Origin: Phenylobacterium sp. RIFCSPHIGHO2_01_FULL_69_31
GTDB taxonomy: Bacteria; Pseudomonadota; Alphaproteobacteria; Caulobacterales; Caulobacteraceae
NCBI RefSeq assembly: GCF_001824475.1
Contig: NZ_MHXN01000046.1
Coordinates: forward strand, 1 to 44,936
DNA length: 44,936 nt
Direction: 5' to 3'
Of the stretch, positions 7,688 through 16,131 are shown in pieces. The notes beneath the pieces were generated by a model, which was not told where the DNA came from, did no database searches, and was given only the letters and a program-made list of their open reading frames with translations. Both the position numbers and the translations under genes were made by a program. Within the stretch, counting starts at the first letter, position 1, and each line of letters begins with the position of its first letter.

Positions 7688-7701
7688 CGTAAACGATTAC
7701 A
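7688..7701. promoter_or_regulatory. LacI-type operator, divergent copy
   Basis: The site CGTAAACGATTACA matches the 14-mer TGAAATCGATTACA, found at 13065 and (inverted) at 18364, in 11 of 14 bases. It keeps the TAAnCGnTTA core typical of LacI/GalR operators. It is 45 bp upstream of the first GMC gene start (7747). Binding by the LacI protein at 18476 is inferred. Confidence 0.6.
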
Positions 7702-7718
7702 TCGGGGAGGCAGGACGC

Positions 7719-7760
7719 ATGGACGCGCCCAGTTTGCGAGGCCGCCATGGCTGGAGCTGA
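7719..7760 (+). CDS. Possible 13-codon leader peptide overlapping the GMC start
   Basis: ATG 7719 has the best ribosome site in the area, GGGGAGG (7704-7710) 8 nt upstream. It opens a short frame (MDAPSLRGRHGWS) ending at TGA 7758-7760, 11 bp inside the GMC gene that starts at ATG 7747 in another frame. The GMC ATG has only a weak GAGG. Terminating ribosomes could re-initiate at 7747, giving translational coupling. It may instead be chance. Confidence 0.35.
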   Translation: MDAPSLRGRHGWS

Positions 7761-9450
7761 ACCCTATGACGTGATCGTCGTCGGCTCGGGCGCCGGCGGC
7801 GGTATGAGCGCCTACCATCTGACCCGCTCGGGCCTGAAGGTGCTGATGCTGGAGGCGGGCCGCAACTACGACCCCGTCACCGAGACCCCGATGTTCAACA
7901 TCCCGGCCGAAGCGCCCCTGCGCGGGGTGGGCACGCCGGACAAGCCGTTCGGCTTCTACGACGCCACCGTCGACGGCGGCTGGGAAGTGCCGAACGAGCC
8001 ATACACCGTGGCCGAGGGGTCCGAGCCGTTCACGTGGTGGCGGCCACGGATGCTGGGCGGGCGGACCAACCACTGGGGCCGCATCTCGCTGCGCTTCGGG
8101 CCGCTGGACTTCAAGCCGCGCAGCCGCGACGGCCTGGGTTACGACTGGCCCATCACCTACGACGACTTGGCGCCCTGGTACGACCGGACCGAGAAGCTCA
8201 TCGGCGTCAGCGGCGCGGCGCCGCCGCGGGGCCTGACCAACACCCCAGACTCTCCGCCCGGTTGCCTGATGGAATCGGCGCCGCCGCGGGCGTTCGAGCT
8301 GTTCTACGCCGCCGCCTTTGAGGCCATGGGCATCCCGGTCGTGCCGATGCACGGGGCGGTGGTCACCCAGAAGATGGAGGGACGGAACACCTGCATCTTC
8401 GCCACGCCCTGCGGCCGGGGATGCTCGATCGGGGCGAACTTCCAGTCGACGACGGTGCTGATCCCGCCGGCCCTGGCGACGAGGAACCTGACCGTCACGA
8501 CGAACGCCCTGGTCTACCAGGTCGACCTGGACAAGGCGGGCAAGGCCAAAGGCGTGACCTACGTCGACCGGGTCACGGGCGAACACCACACAGTGACGGG
8601 CAAGGCGGTCGTGCTGGCGGCGGGGTCCGGGGAGACGGCGCGGATCCTGCTGAACTCGAAGAGCCCGAAATTCCCCGACGGGCTGTGCAACACCCACGGC
8701 ATGGTCGGCCGCTACCTGATGGACAGCGTGGGGCTGGGCGTCGCTGGGCAGTTCCCCGCGCTGGAAGGCCTTCCGCCCACCAACGACGACGGCCAGGGGA
8801 CCCAGCACACCTATGTCCCCTGGTGGGGCTACGACCAACACAAGGAACTGGGCTTCCCGCGCGGCTATCACATCGAGATCAACGGCGGCCGCCGGATGCC
8901 GTCGATGGGTCTGGCCGGCCTGCTGCCCGACGACGAGACCAGCGTCGGCGACGACCTGCGCGCCAGGCTGCGCCAGCGGTTCGGCAGCGTCATCGGCTTC
9001 GACGGCCGGGGCGAGATGATCCCCAACGACGACTGTTACTGCGAGCTGGACCCAAAGGTGAAGGACAAGTGGGGCATCCCGGTGCTGCGCTTCCACTGGA
9101 AGTGGGGCGAGCACGAGACCCGGCAGGCGGCGCACATGGTGACCACGTTCCTCGAGGTCATCGACCGCCTGGGCGGCAAGCCCATCGGCAAGGTCGAGCG
9201 CGACGGTCGCAGGGCCATCTCCAAGGGCGGCGAGATGATCCACGAGGTGGGCACGGTGCGCATGGGCGCCTCGGACGCGGATTCGGTGGTGAACCAGTAC
9301 GGCCAGGCCTGGGCCGTGCCCAACCTGTTCGTCACGGACGGCGCGGTGCTGGTTTCCAGCCCCGACAAGAACCCGACGCTCTCGATCCTGGCGCTGGCCT
9401 GGCGGTCCAGCGACCACCTGGCCACGCTCGCCAAGCAGGGGGCCCTATGA
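7747..9450 (+). CDS. GMC flavoprotein dehydrogenase catalytic subunit (glycoside/pyranose dehydrogenase type)
   Basis: This is 567 residues. The FAD dinucleotide motif GSGAGGG lies at 13-19 with the ribose-binding Glu36, and RMLGGRTNHWG is the GMC signature region. The C-terminus has HEVGTVRMG and DKNPTLS, supplying the catalytic His/Asn pair. Cys216, Cys222 and Cys226 (C-x5-C-x3-C) resemble the iron-sulfur ligand spacing of FAD-dependent glucose dehydrogenases that work with a subunit-3 partner. The next gene, overlapping by ATGA, is exactly such a partner, and a DUF1080 gene follows. This makes oxidation of a sugar ring, probably at C3 of a glycoside, the likely reaction. No signal peptide is present; export probably relies on the Tat signal of the partner. 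Electron acceptor and substrate are unproven. Confidence 0.85.
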   Translation: MAGAEPYDVIVVGSGAGGGMSAYHLTRSGLKVLMLEAGRNYDPVTETPMFNIPAEAPLRGVGTPDKPFGFYDATVDGGWEVPNEPYTVAEGSEPFTWWRPRMLGGRTNHWGRISLRFGPLDFKPRSRDGLGYDWPITYDDLAPWYDRTEKLIGVSGAAPPRGLTNTPDSPPGCLMESAPPRAFELFYAAAFEAMGIPVVPMHGAVVTQKMEGRNTCIFATPCGRGCSIGANFQSTTVLIPPALATRNLTVTTNALVYQVDLDKAGKAKGVTYVDRVTGEHHTVTGKAVVLAAGSGETARILLNSKSPKFPDGLCNTHGMVGRYLMDSVGLGVAGQFPALEGLPPTNDDGQGTQHTYVPWWGYDQHKELGFPRGYHIEINGGRRMPSMGLAGLLPDDETSVGDDLRARLRQRFGSVIGFDGRGEMIPNDDCYCELDPKVKDKWGIPVLRFHWKWGEHETRQAAHMVTTFLEVIDRLGGKPIGKVERDGRRAISKGGEMIHEVGTVRMGASDADSVVNQYGQAWAVPNLFVTDGAVLVSSPDKNPTLSILALAWRSSDHLATLAKQGAL

Positions 9451-10067
9451 GCGAGCCCACCCCTTACGTTCGCAAGATCGACCGGCGCACGGCGCTGGCC
9501 TGGATCGGCGTGGTCGGCGCGGCCACGGCGGTCGGCGCCGGCGTCGTGGTCTACGGCCCCAGGGTCGGCGGCGAGGCCGAGGCCAAGGGCTACGGCACCG
9601 ATCCCAAGCTGGTGGCGCCCGAGAAAGCCCCATGGCCGCGGCTGCTGAGCGACGACGAGTTGCAGGCGGCCGCGGTGCTCGCCGACTTCATCCTGCCGGC
9701 CAGCGGCGCGGCTCCAGCGGCGAGCGCCCTGGGCGTTCCGGACTTCATCGACGAATGGATCAGCGCGCCCTACCCCGACCAGCTCAAGGACCGGCCGGTG
9801 ATCCGCGACGGGCTGAAGGCGCTGGCGAGGAAGAGCCCCGCCGAGCGCCCGAAGGCCATGGCCGCACTGCAGGCGGGCGGCGATGCCTTTTTCAAGCGGT
9901 TCCGGGCGCTGACCATCGGGGCCTATTACACGACCGAGGAAGGCTTCAAGGACATCGGCTACATCGGCAACATCGCCCGCGAGGCCGACGAGGGCCCCTC
10001 GGCCGAGGTGAAGGCGGCGCTGGACGTGCGGCTGGCGAAGTTGGGCCTCAAGGGAGTTTCGGCATGA
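9447..10067 (+). CDS. Gluconate 2-dehydrogenase subunit 3-family protein (Tat carrier of GMC subunit)
   Basis: This is 206 residues with a start codon overlapping the GMC stop (ATGA). The N-terminus carries a Tat-like signal: KIDRRTALAWIG, then a hydrophobic helix to about residue 36. The mature part has the family features: LSDDELQAAAVLADFILPAS, and the late AYYTTEEGFKDIGYIGN. In gluconate, sorbitol and FAD-glucose dehydrogenases this small subunit escorts the flavin subunit through the Tat translocon and stabilises it. The arrangement supports a periplasmic two-subunit dehydrogenase. No cytochrome c subunit gene is nearby. Confidence 0.88.
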   Translation: MSEPTPYVRKIDRRTALAWIGVVGAATAVGAGVVVYGPRVGGEAEAKGYGTDPKLVAPEKAPWPRLLSDDELQAAAVLADFILPASGAAPAASALGVPDFIDEWISAPYPDQLKDRPVIRDGLKALARKSPAERPKAMAALQAGGDAFFKRFRALTIGAYYTTEEGFKDIGYIGNIAREADEGPSAEVKAALDVRLAKLGLKGVSA

Positions 10068-10741
10068 AGACGATCGCGGTCGGAATAGCCCTGGCGCTGG
10101 TCGCCGGGACCGCGCAGGCGGCCGAGAACACCCTGACCGCCGCCGAGCGCGCGGCGGGCTGGATGCTGCTGTTCGATGGGACCAGCACCAAGGGCTGGCG
10201 CGGCTTCAAGACGCCCGAACCCGATCCGGGCTGGACCGCGAAGGGCGAGCTCAGCCCCGACCCGAAGACCTCCAAGGACCTGATGACCCGGGACAGCTTC
10301 GAGAACTTCGACCTGACCTTCGAGTGGAAGATCGGGCCGAAGGGCAATTCCGGGGTGATGTTCCACGTCACCGAGGCCGGCGGCCAGACCTATGAGAGCG
10401 GGCCCGAGTACCAGGTGCTGGACAACAGCCGCGGCGAGCCGCCGCTGGAGCAGGCCGGCGGCCTGTTCGCCCTCTACGCCCCGGAGGGGGCCGTCACCAG
10501 GCCGGTGGGCGAGTACAACACCGGCCGCATCCTGGTGGACCACGGCAAGGTCGAGCACTGGCTGAACGGCGTGAAGGTGGCGGCTTACGACATGAACGCC
10601 GCCGACTTCAAGGCGCGGGTTGCGGCGAGCAAGTTCGCCCGGTGGTCCACCTTCGCCGCCTCGCCGTCCGGGCACATCGCCCTGCAGAACCACGGCGACC
10701 CGGTGGCCTTCCGCAACCTGAAGATCCGGCGCCTGCCTTAG
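10064..10741 (+). CDS. Exported DUF1080 protein (3-keto-disaccharide hydrolase-like)
   Basis: This is 225 residues with a start overlapping the preceding stop (ATGA), so it is the third gene of this operon. It has a Sec signal (MKTIAVGIALALVAGTAQA). The DUF1080 concanavalin-like fold is seen in LLFDGTSTKGWRGF near the start, GNSGVMFHVTEAGGQTYES, GPEYQVLDN and the closing GHIALQNHGDPVAFRNLKI. DUF1080 proteins have been named 3-keto-disaccharide hydrolases because they act on 3-keto-glycosides made by a dehydrogenase. Coupling to a GMC dehydrogenase fits: oxidise the ring, then cleave the weakened glycosidic bond in the periplasm. It overlaps the convergent gene by 4 bp at the 3' ends. Confidence 0.87.
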   Translation: MKTIAVGIALALVAGTAQAAENTLTAAERAAGWMLLFDGTSTKGWRGFKTPEPDPGWTAKGELSPDPKTSKDLMTRDSFENFDLTFEWKIGPKGNSGVMFHVTEAGGQTYESGPEYQVLDNSRGEPPLEQAGGLFALYAPEGAVTRPVGEYNTGRILVDHGKVEHWLNGVKVAAYDMNAADFKARVAASKFARWSTFAASPSGHIALQNHGDPVAFRNLKIRRLP

Positions 10742-11268
10742 GTCGCCCAGCCGCGGCCGATCTCGGAGAGAGGGACGCAGCCGCGGTAGTCACCCGGGAC
10801 GGGATCGTAGCGCAGGGCGATGGTGGCGCCCGGCTCGGAGGTGAAATAGCCGACGGTGACCAGTTCCTTCAGGCCGCGGAAGAAGGCCTTGCCCGATCGG
10901 TCGTAGCCGTTGAGCAGGTCCTGCTGCTGGGGTCCGCTCAGGCGGGCGAAGGGCGCGCCGTGGGCGGTCTGGGCGTCACGGTCGATCTGGTCCAGGCCTG
11001 CCTTGATGGCGGCCGCGTCGTCGGGCGCCGAGTAGGTCGCCAGGGCCCGGTCCACGAACTGAGGCACGCCGGCGGCGCGGGCGCCGGGTGTGTCCGTCGC
11101 CGGGATGATCGTCTCGGCCAGGGCGTCCAGGACGACGGCCTGGGCCGGCGACAGGGCCTTGGGCGTCCAAGCCAGCGTCGGCGTCCCCTGCGCCAGCGCG
11201 GCGGGGGGCAGGACCAGGGCAGTCCACAGGGCGCCGAAGGAGAGCGCCGTTTCGCGTCGGTTCAGCAT
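10738..11268 (-). CDS. Gluconate 2-dehydrogenase subunit 3-family protein (second copy)
   Basis: This is 176 residues from ATG 11268, one base after the stop of the second GMC gene, with its ribosome site GGGAG inside that gene. The N-terminal Tat-like signal is LNRRETALSFGALWTALVLP, ending at about ALA-Q. The mature part has LSPAQAVVLDALAETIIPAT and GYFTSEPGATIALRYDPVPG, typical of the family. It is probably the carrier/stabilising subunit of the second GMC dehydrogenase. It is about 30 residues shorter than the first copy and only distantly similar, so the two pairs are probably not a recent duplication. Confidence 0.86.
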   Translation of the reverse strand: MLNRRETALSFGALWTALVLPPAALAQGTPTLAWTPKALSPAQAVVLDALAETIIPATDTPGARAAGVPQFVDRALATYSAPDDAAAIKAGLDQIDRDAQTAHGAPFARLSGPQQQDLLNGYDRSGKAFFRGLKELVTVGYFTSEPGATIALRYDPVPGDYRGCVPLSEIGRGWAT

Positions 11269-11269
11269 C

Positions 11270-12994
11270 CTAGATCTCCCCCCGCTTCTTGGCCTCGACC
11301 GCGTGCGCACAGGCCCGCGCGGTCAGCGCCATGTAGGTCAGCGACGGGTTCACACACGAGGCCGACGTCATCGCCGCCCCGTCGGTGACGTAGACGTTCT
11401 TGCAGGCGTGGACCTGGTTGTGGGCGTTCAGCACCGAGGTCTTGGGATCGCGGCCCATTCGCGCCGTACCCATTTCGTGGATGCCGAGGCCCGGGGCATA
11501 GCCCTGGTCGCCCGCGAGGATCTTCTTGAAGCCCGCCGCCTCCAGCATCTCGGCCGCCGCCGAGGCCATGTCCTTGCGCATCGCCTTCTCGTTCTCGCGG
11601 ATGGAGACGTCGAAGGTCAGGGTGGGCAGGCCGTACTTGTCGGTCTTGGCCTTGTTGAGGGTCACGCGGTTATCGGCGTAGGGCAGGATCTCGCCGAAGC
11701 CGCCCAGGCGGAACATCCACGGGCCCGGCTGGCTGAGCGCGGCCTTGCGCTCGGCGCCCACGCCCGAGACGGGGCGGTCCCAGCCCTGGCGGCCCGCGCC
11801 GCCCTGGTAGCCGTAGCCGCGCAGGAAATCGGACCGGGCCGAGGCCTTGTCACCGAGGTTGCGGAAGCGCGGGACGTAGATGCCGTTGGGCCGGCGGCCG
11901 GAATAGTAGCTGTCGAGATAGCCCGGGACCTCGGCCACGGCGCCCACGCCCAGGTGGTGATCCATGATGTTGCGGCCGACCTGGTCGCTGTCGTTGCCGA
12001 AGCCGTTGGGGAAGCGCGAGCTGGTGGAGTTCAGCATGATCCACGCCGTGCTCAGCGCCGAGGCGCAGAGGAAGACGACGCCGGCGTAGAACTCGATCTC
12101 CTGGCCGCTGGCCTCGTCCAGCACCCGCACGCCGTCGGCCCGCTTGCTCTTGGGATCGAGGATCAGCGAGGTGACGATCGAGCCCGTGCGGATCTTGAGG
12201 TTGCCCGTGCGCTCGGCGGCGACCAGGGTCGCGGAGTTCGAGCTGAAATAGGCCCCAAATGGGCAGCCGCGGACGCAGAGGTTCCGATGCTGGCACTTGC
12301 CGCGGCCGAGGGCGATCTGCTCCTCGGTGGGGGCGGTCAGGTGCGCGGCGCGGCCGATGGTGATGCGACGGCCCAGGCGCTCCTCGACGCTGGCCTTGAA
12401 GACCTTCTCGACGCAGTTCATCTCCATCGGCGGCTGGAACTGGCCGTCGGGGAGTTGGGCGAGGCCCTCCGCCTGGCCGCTGACGCCGATGAACCGCTCG
12501 ACGCGGTCGTACCAGGGGGCGAGGTCGGCGTACCGGATGGGCCAGTCCACCGCGACGCCTTCACGGGCGTTGGCCTCGAAGTCGATGGGACAATGGCGAT
12601 AGGTCTGCCGACCCCAGGTCAGCGAGCGGCCGCCCAGGTGATGACCGCGGATCCAGTCGAACCGCTTGTCCTCGGTGTAGGGGTTTTCGTCGTCGCGGAC
12701 GAAGAAGTGCTTGGAATATTCGGTGACCGCGTAGCCGGTGCGCTGCTGCACCTTGTAGTGCGCGTCCAGTTCGGCCTGGGGCAGCTTGCCCTTCGGATAG
12801 GCCGTCTCCCACGGATTGGTCTGGGCGGTGGGATAGTCCTCGATATGGCGGACCATGGGGCCGCGCTCGAGGACCAGGGTCTTCAGGCCCTTCTCGGTCA
12901 GCTCCTTGGCGGCCCAGCCGCCGGAGATGCCGCTACCGACGACGATGGCGTCGTAGGTGTTCTCCGCCCGCGCCCGGGTGTTGAGGTTCGCCAT
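11270..12994 (-). CDS. Second GMC flavoprotein dehydrogenase catalytic subunit
   Basis: This is 574 residues. The FAD motif GSGISGG is at 20-26 with Glu43 beyond it. HHLGGRSLTWG is the GMC signature, and HEMGTARMG with CVNPSLT provides the catalytic His/Asn pair. Cys234, Cys240 and Cys244 repeat the C-x5-C-x3-C spacing seen in the first GMC protein, suggesting an iron-sulfur cluster. It is followed after one base by its own subunit-3 gene, forming an operon. It is divergent from the second DUF1080 gene, with an exact LacI-type operator between them. The sequence is clearly different from the first GMC protein, so the two may oxidise different sugars or positions. Confidence 0.87.
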   Translation of the reverse strand: MANLNTRARAENTYDAIVVGSGISGGWAAKELTEKGLKTLVLERGPMVRHIEDYPTAQTNPWETAYPKGKLPQAELDAHYKVQQRTGYAVTEYSKHFFVRDDENPYTEDKRFDWIRGHHLGGRSLTWGRQTYRHCPIDFEANAREGVAVDWPIRYADLAPWYDRVERFIGVSGQAEGLAQLPDGQFQPPMEMNCVEKVFKASVEERLGRRITIGRAAHLTAPTEEQIALGRGKCQHRNLCVRGCPFGAYFSSNSATLVAAERTGNLKIRTGSIVTSLILDPKSKRADGVRVLDEASGQEIEFYAGVVFLCASALSTAWIMLNSTSSRFPNGFGNDSDQVGRNIMDHHLGVGAVAEVPGYLDSYYSGRRPNGIYVPRFRNLGDKASARSDFLRGYGYQGGAGRQGWDRPVSGVGAERKAALSQPGPWMFRLGGFGEILPYADNRVTLNKAKTDKYGLPTLTFDVSIRENEKAMRKDMASAAAEMLEAAGFKKILAGDQGYAPGLGIHEMGTARMGRDPKTSVLNAHNQVHACKNVYVTDGAAMTSASCVNPSLTYMALTARACAHAVEAKKRGEI

Positions 12995-13064
12995 GTTCCG
13001 CCCCTTACGCGGCCCGGCGGAAGAACCATCCCGCGGACCGTCATTGATTGCCTTCTAGGTTCCA

Positions 13065-13078
13065 TGAAATCGATTACA
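13065..13078. promoter_or_regulatory. LacI-type operator between GMC-2 and DUF1080-2
   Basis: TGAAATCGATTACA is a dyad centred on 13071/13072 with 6 of 7 half-site bases symmetric and the central CG of LacI-family operators. Its reverse complement is identical to the site at 18364-18377. It lies 70 bp before the GMC-2 start (12994, minus) and 36 bp before the DUF1080-2 start (13115, plus), so it can control both. Confidence 0.82.
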
Positions 13079-13114
13079 CTGCAAGCTGGCAAAGACCGTT
13101 GGGAGGCGGCGAAA

Positions 13115-13930
13115 ATGAGCTGGAAGAGATGGGGCGCTGCAGCGCTCGTTGTCGCGTGCGTAACGCTGCCGGGGCAGGCCTCGGCGCAGAAGGCGGGCCC
13201 CTGGCGGCCGATCTTCGACGGCAAGACCCTGGACGGCTGGACCGCGAAGATCTCGCGCCACCCGGTGGGCGAAAACTGGCGCGACACCTTCATCGTCAAG
13301 GACGGGGCGATCCAGGTCTCCTACGCCGGCTACGAGACGTTCGCGCTGCAGTTCGGCCACCTGTTCTACAAGACGCCGTTCAAGGCCTATCGCCTACGCC
13401 TGATGTACAAGGTGCTGGAGCCGCCTCTGCCCGACACGCCCGCCTGGGCGCGCAGCAACAGCGGCGTGATGTTCCACAGCCAGAGCCCGGAGAGCATGGG
13501 CCTGAACCAGCCGTTCCCGGTCTCGGTCGAGTTCCAGATCCTGGGCAAGGACGGCGACAAGCCCCGCCCCACGGGCGCCGTCTGCACGCCCGGCGTCAGC
13601 ATCACCCTTCTCGATGCGTCCGGCGCCGGCACGCGCCAGGCCGAGCACTGCACCGCCTCGACCGGCCCCACCATCCCGAACGGGACCTGGACGAAGCTGG
13701 AGCTGGAGGTCCTGCCGGGCGGCCAGGTGACCGAGAAGATCGACGGCCAGGTCGTCCACCGCTACGCCGACATCGCGCTCGATCCCGCCGACCCGATGGC
13801 CGCCGCCGACGCCAAGCGCCTGATTGCCGAACGCGGCGGCGTGCTGGCGGTGAAGGAGGGCTACATCGCCCTGCAGAGCGAGGGCCACCCCATCGCCTTC
13901 AAGGACATCGAAGTGCAGGTGCTGAAGTAG
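13115..13930 (+). CDS. Exported DUF1080 protein (second copy)
   Basis: This is 271 residues from ATG 13115, with GGGAGG (13101-13106) 8 nt upstream; an upstream in-frame ATG at 13065 lies inside the operator and is rejected. The Sec signal ends at about ASA-Q. DUF1080 marks are PIFDGKTLDGWTAKI, SNSGVMFHSQSPESMGLNQP, VSVEFQILG and a final GYIALQSEGHPIAFKDIEV. It is larger than the first copy and carries two extra Cys residues (VCTPGVS and EHCTAST) that could form a disulfide. It probably acts on another 3-keto-glycoside. It is convergent with the isomerase gene with no intervening base. Confidence 0.87.
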   Translation: MSWKRWGAAALVVACVTLPGQASAQKAGPWRPIFDGKTLDGWTAKISRHPVGENWRDTFIVKDGAIQVSYAGYETFALQFGHLFYKTPFKAYRLRLMYKVLEPPLPDTPAWARSNSGVMFHSQSPESMGLNQPFPVSVEFQILGKDGDKPRPTGAVCTPGVSITLLDASGAGTRQAEHCTASTGPTIPNGTWTKLELEVLPGGQVTEKIDGQVVHRYADIALDPADPMAAADAKRLIAERGGVLAVKEGYIALQSEGHPIAFKDIEVQVLK

Positions 13931-14986
13931 CTAGAGGCCCAGCAGCCTGCGGTTCGCGGCGGCGTCCACGCCCGAGCTGGCGAAGTCGTCGAAGGCGCGC
14001 TCGGTCACCCGGATGATGTGGTCGCGGATGAAGGGGGCGCCTTCGCGGGCGCCGTCCTCCGGGTGCTTGAGCGCGCACTCCCATTCCAGGACCGCCCAAC
14101 CGGGATAGTCGTAGGCGGCGAGCTTGGAGAAGATGGCGCCGAAATCCACCTGGCCGTCGCCCGGCGAGCGGAAGCGCCCCGGCCGGTCGACCCAGCCCTG
14201 GTAGCCGCCGTAGACGCCCGAGCGGCCGTTTGGCCGGAACTCGGCGTCCTTCACATGGAACGCCCGGATACGAGAGTGGTAGCGGTCGATAAAGTCCAGG
14301 TAGTCCAGCTGCTGCAGCACGAAGTGGCTGGGGTCGTAGAGGATGTTTGCGCGCGGATGACCCTCCACCGCGTCCAGGAACCGTTCGAACGTGGCGCCGT
14401 CATGCAGATCCTCGCCGGGGTGGATCTCGTAGCAGGCGTCCACGCCGCAGGCGCCGAACACATCCAGGATCGGCTTCCACCGCCGCCCTAGCTCGGCGAA
14501 CGCCTCGTCCACCAGGCCCGCCGGCCGCTGCGGCCAGGGGTAGAAATACGGCCAGGCCAGCGCCCCGGAGAAGGTGGCGTGCGCGGTCAGGCCCAGGCGC
14601 TGGCTGGCGCGGGCCGCCGCCTTCAACTGGCCGACCGCCCATTCCTGCCGCGCCTTGGGATTTCCGCGCAGCGCCGGCGGGGCAAAGCCGTCGAACAGCT
14701 CGTCATAGGCCGGATGCACGGCCACCAGCTGGCCCTGCAGGTGGGTCGACAGCTCGGTGATCTGCAGGCCGTGGCCCGCCAGCACCCCGGCGATGTCGTC
14801 GCAATAAGCCTGGCTCTCCGCCGCCCGCTCCAGGTCGAAGATCGAGTCCGCGCCGCCGGTCGGCATCTGCACGCCGACGTAGCCGAGGTCGGCCGCCCAT
14901 CTCGCGATCGTGTCCAGGCGGTCGAACGGTGGCTCGCTGCTCAGGAACTGCGCCAGGAAGATGCCGGGGCCTTTGAGGGTCTTCAA
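13931..14986 (-). CDS. Sugar phosphate isomerase/epimerase-like TIM-barrel protein (cytoplasmic)
   Basis: This is 351 residues from TTG 14986, with AAGGAG 7 nt upstream inside the preceding gene. It belongs to the xylose-isomerase-like TIM barrel (AP endonuclease 2) superfamily. Metal-ligand regions are CGVDACYEIHPGEDLHDG (Glu/His), NILYDPSHFVLQQLDYLDFI (Asp/His), IRAFHVKDAEFRPNG (His/Asp) and the late WAVLEWEC (Glu). Homologues in such clusters convert keto-sugars. It is the last gene of a four-gene operon: MFS, exported isomerase, Gfo/Idh/MocA, this gene. Its exact reaction is unknown. Confidence 0.85.
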   Translation of the reverse strand: MKTLKGPGIFLAQFLSSEPPFDRLDTIARWAADLGYVGVQMPTGGADSIFDLERAAESQAYCDDIAGVLAGHGLQITELSTHLQGQLVAVHPAYDELFDGFAPPALRGNPKARQEWAVGQLKAAARASQRLGLTAHATFSGALAWPYFYPWPQRPAGLVDEAFAELGRRWKPILDVFGACGVDACYEIHPGEDLHDGATFERFLDAVEGHPRANILYDPSHFVLQQLDYLDFIDRYHSRIRAFHVKDAEFRPNGRSGVYGGYQGWVDRPGRFRSPGDGQVDFGAIFSKLAAYDYPGWAVLEWECALKHPEDGAREGAPFIRDHIIRVTERAFDDFASSGVDAAANRRLLGL

Positions 14987-14988
14987 CG

Positions 14989-16131
14989 TCAGGCTCCTTG
15001 CAGTTCGACCCAGCCGTCGCCGGACCGGCTGGCGGCCACCGCAGTCTCGACGAAGGCCATGCCGCGCACGCCCTCGCCGATATCCGGCACCAGGCCGGCC
15101 TCGCTGCGGCCCTCGGCGATGGCGTCGGCCATGTCGCGGTAGAGGTTGGCGAAGGCCTCGATGAAGCCTTCCGGGTGTCCGGTGGGAATGCGCGATCCGG
15201 CCCGCGCGATGTCGGCCAGATAGGGCGAGGCGGCGTGCAGGGTCTGGCTGGGGCCGTCCAGCCAGTCGATGGTCAGCTCGGTGTGCCACTCGTGGCTCCA
15301 GGAGAGGCCGCCCAGTTCGCCATAGACGGAGATCTTGAGGCCGTTTCGTGCGCCGGCCGAAATCTGCGAGGCCACGAGCACGCCCCGCGCCCCGCCCGCG
15401 AACCGCAGCAGGACGTTGCAGTCGTCGTCCAGCGCCCGGCCCTCCACGACCGTGGAGACATCGGCGCACAGGCGCTCGACCCGAACGCCGGCGATGAACT
15501 CGGCCAGATTGAAGGCATGGACTCCGATGTCGCCGATGCATCCGCCGACGCCCGACTGGGCGGGGTCCGCGCGCCAGCCGGCCTGCTTGTCGCCGCCGCG
15601 CTCCAGCGGCCGCGAGAGCCAGCCTTGCGAATACTCCACGACGATCTTGCGGACCGCGCCCAGGTCGCCCCGGCGCACGATCTCCCGCGCCTGCCGCACC
15701 ATCGGATAGCCGGTGTAGGTGTGGGTCAGGCCGTAGAGCTTGCCCGAGGCGGCGACGATCTCGGCCAGGGCCTTGGCCTGAGCCAGGTCGAGGGTCGCCG
15801 GCTTGTCGCTCATCACGTGCAGGCCGGCGTTCAGCGCTGCGGCGGACACTTCGTAGTGCAGGTGGTTCGGGGTCACCACCGCCACCAGCTCGGCGCCGTC
15901 CGCGCGGGCGGCCTCGGCGGCGATCATGGCGCGGTAGTCGCCATAGGTCCGCGCCTCGGCCACGCCCCAGGCGCGGGCGGCCTCGGCGCTCTTGCCCGCA
16001 TCGCGGCTGAAGGCGCCGGCCACCAGGCGGATGCGGCCGTCGAGCTCGGCGGCCATGCGGTGGACCGGCCCGATGAACGAGCCCGGGCCGCCGCCGACCA
16101 TCGCCAGCCGGATGGGACCTCGCGCCGTCAC
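14989..16131 (-). CDS. Gfo/Idh/MocA-family NAD(P)-dependent oxidoreductase
   Basis: This is 380 residues from GTG 16131, whose codon overlaps the upstream stop (GTGA). The N-terminal Rossmann fold has IRLAMVGGGPGSFIGPVHR, followed by VAVVTPNHLHYEVSAAALNA and the family motif DKPATLDLAQA (EKP-type Lys). The central GGCIGDIGVHAFNLAEFIAG is the conserved G-GDIGxH segment with the catalytic Asp/His. These enzymes reduce or oxidise keto-sugars and inositols. In this cluster the probable role is reduction of a 3-keto sugar back to the parent hexose in the cytoplasm. It is inferred from context, not from specificity residues. Confidence 0.9.
   Translation of the reverse strand: MTARGPIRLAMVGGGPGSFIGPVHRMAAELDGRIRLVAGAFSRDAGKSAEAARAWGVAEARTYGDYRAMIAAEAARADGAELVAVVTPNHLHYEVSAAALNAGLHVMSDKPATLDLAQAKALAEIVAASGKLYGLTHTYTGYPMVRQAREIVRRGDLGAVRKIVVEYSQGWLSRPLERGGDKQAGWRADPAQSGVGGCIGDIGVHAFNLAEFIAGVRVERLCADVSTVVEGRALDDDCNVLLRFAGGARGVLVASQISAGARNGLKISVYGELGGLSWSHEWHTELTIDWLDGPSQTLHAASPYLADIARAGSRIPTGHPEGFIEAFANLYRDMADAIAEGRSEAGLVPDIGEGVRGMAFVETAVAASRSGDGWVELQGA

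Noticed and set aside
13065..13067. In-frame upstream ATG for the second DUF1080 gene
   Set aside because: It would place the start in the LacI-type operator; the signal peptide and GGGAGG favour ATG 13115.
11090..13930. Very long plus-strand frame of 946 codons
   Set aside because: Only its 3' end (13115-13930) is the real DUF1080 gene. The earlier part is antisense to the second GMC gene and has no ribosome site.
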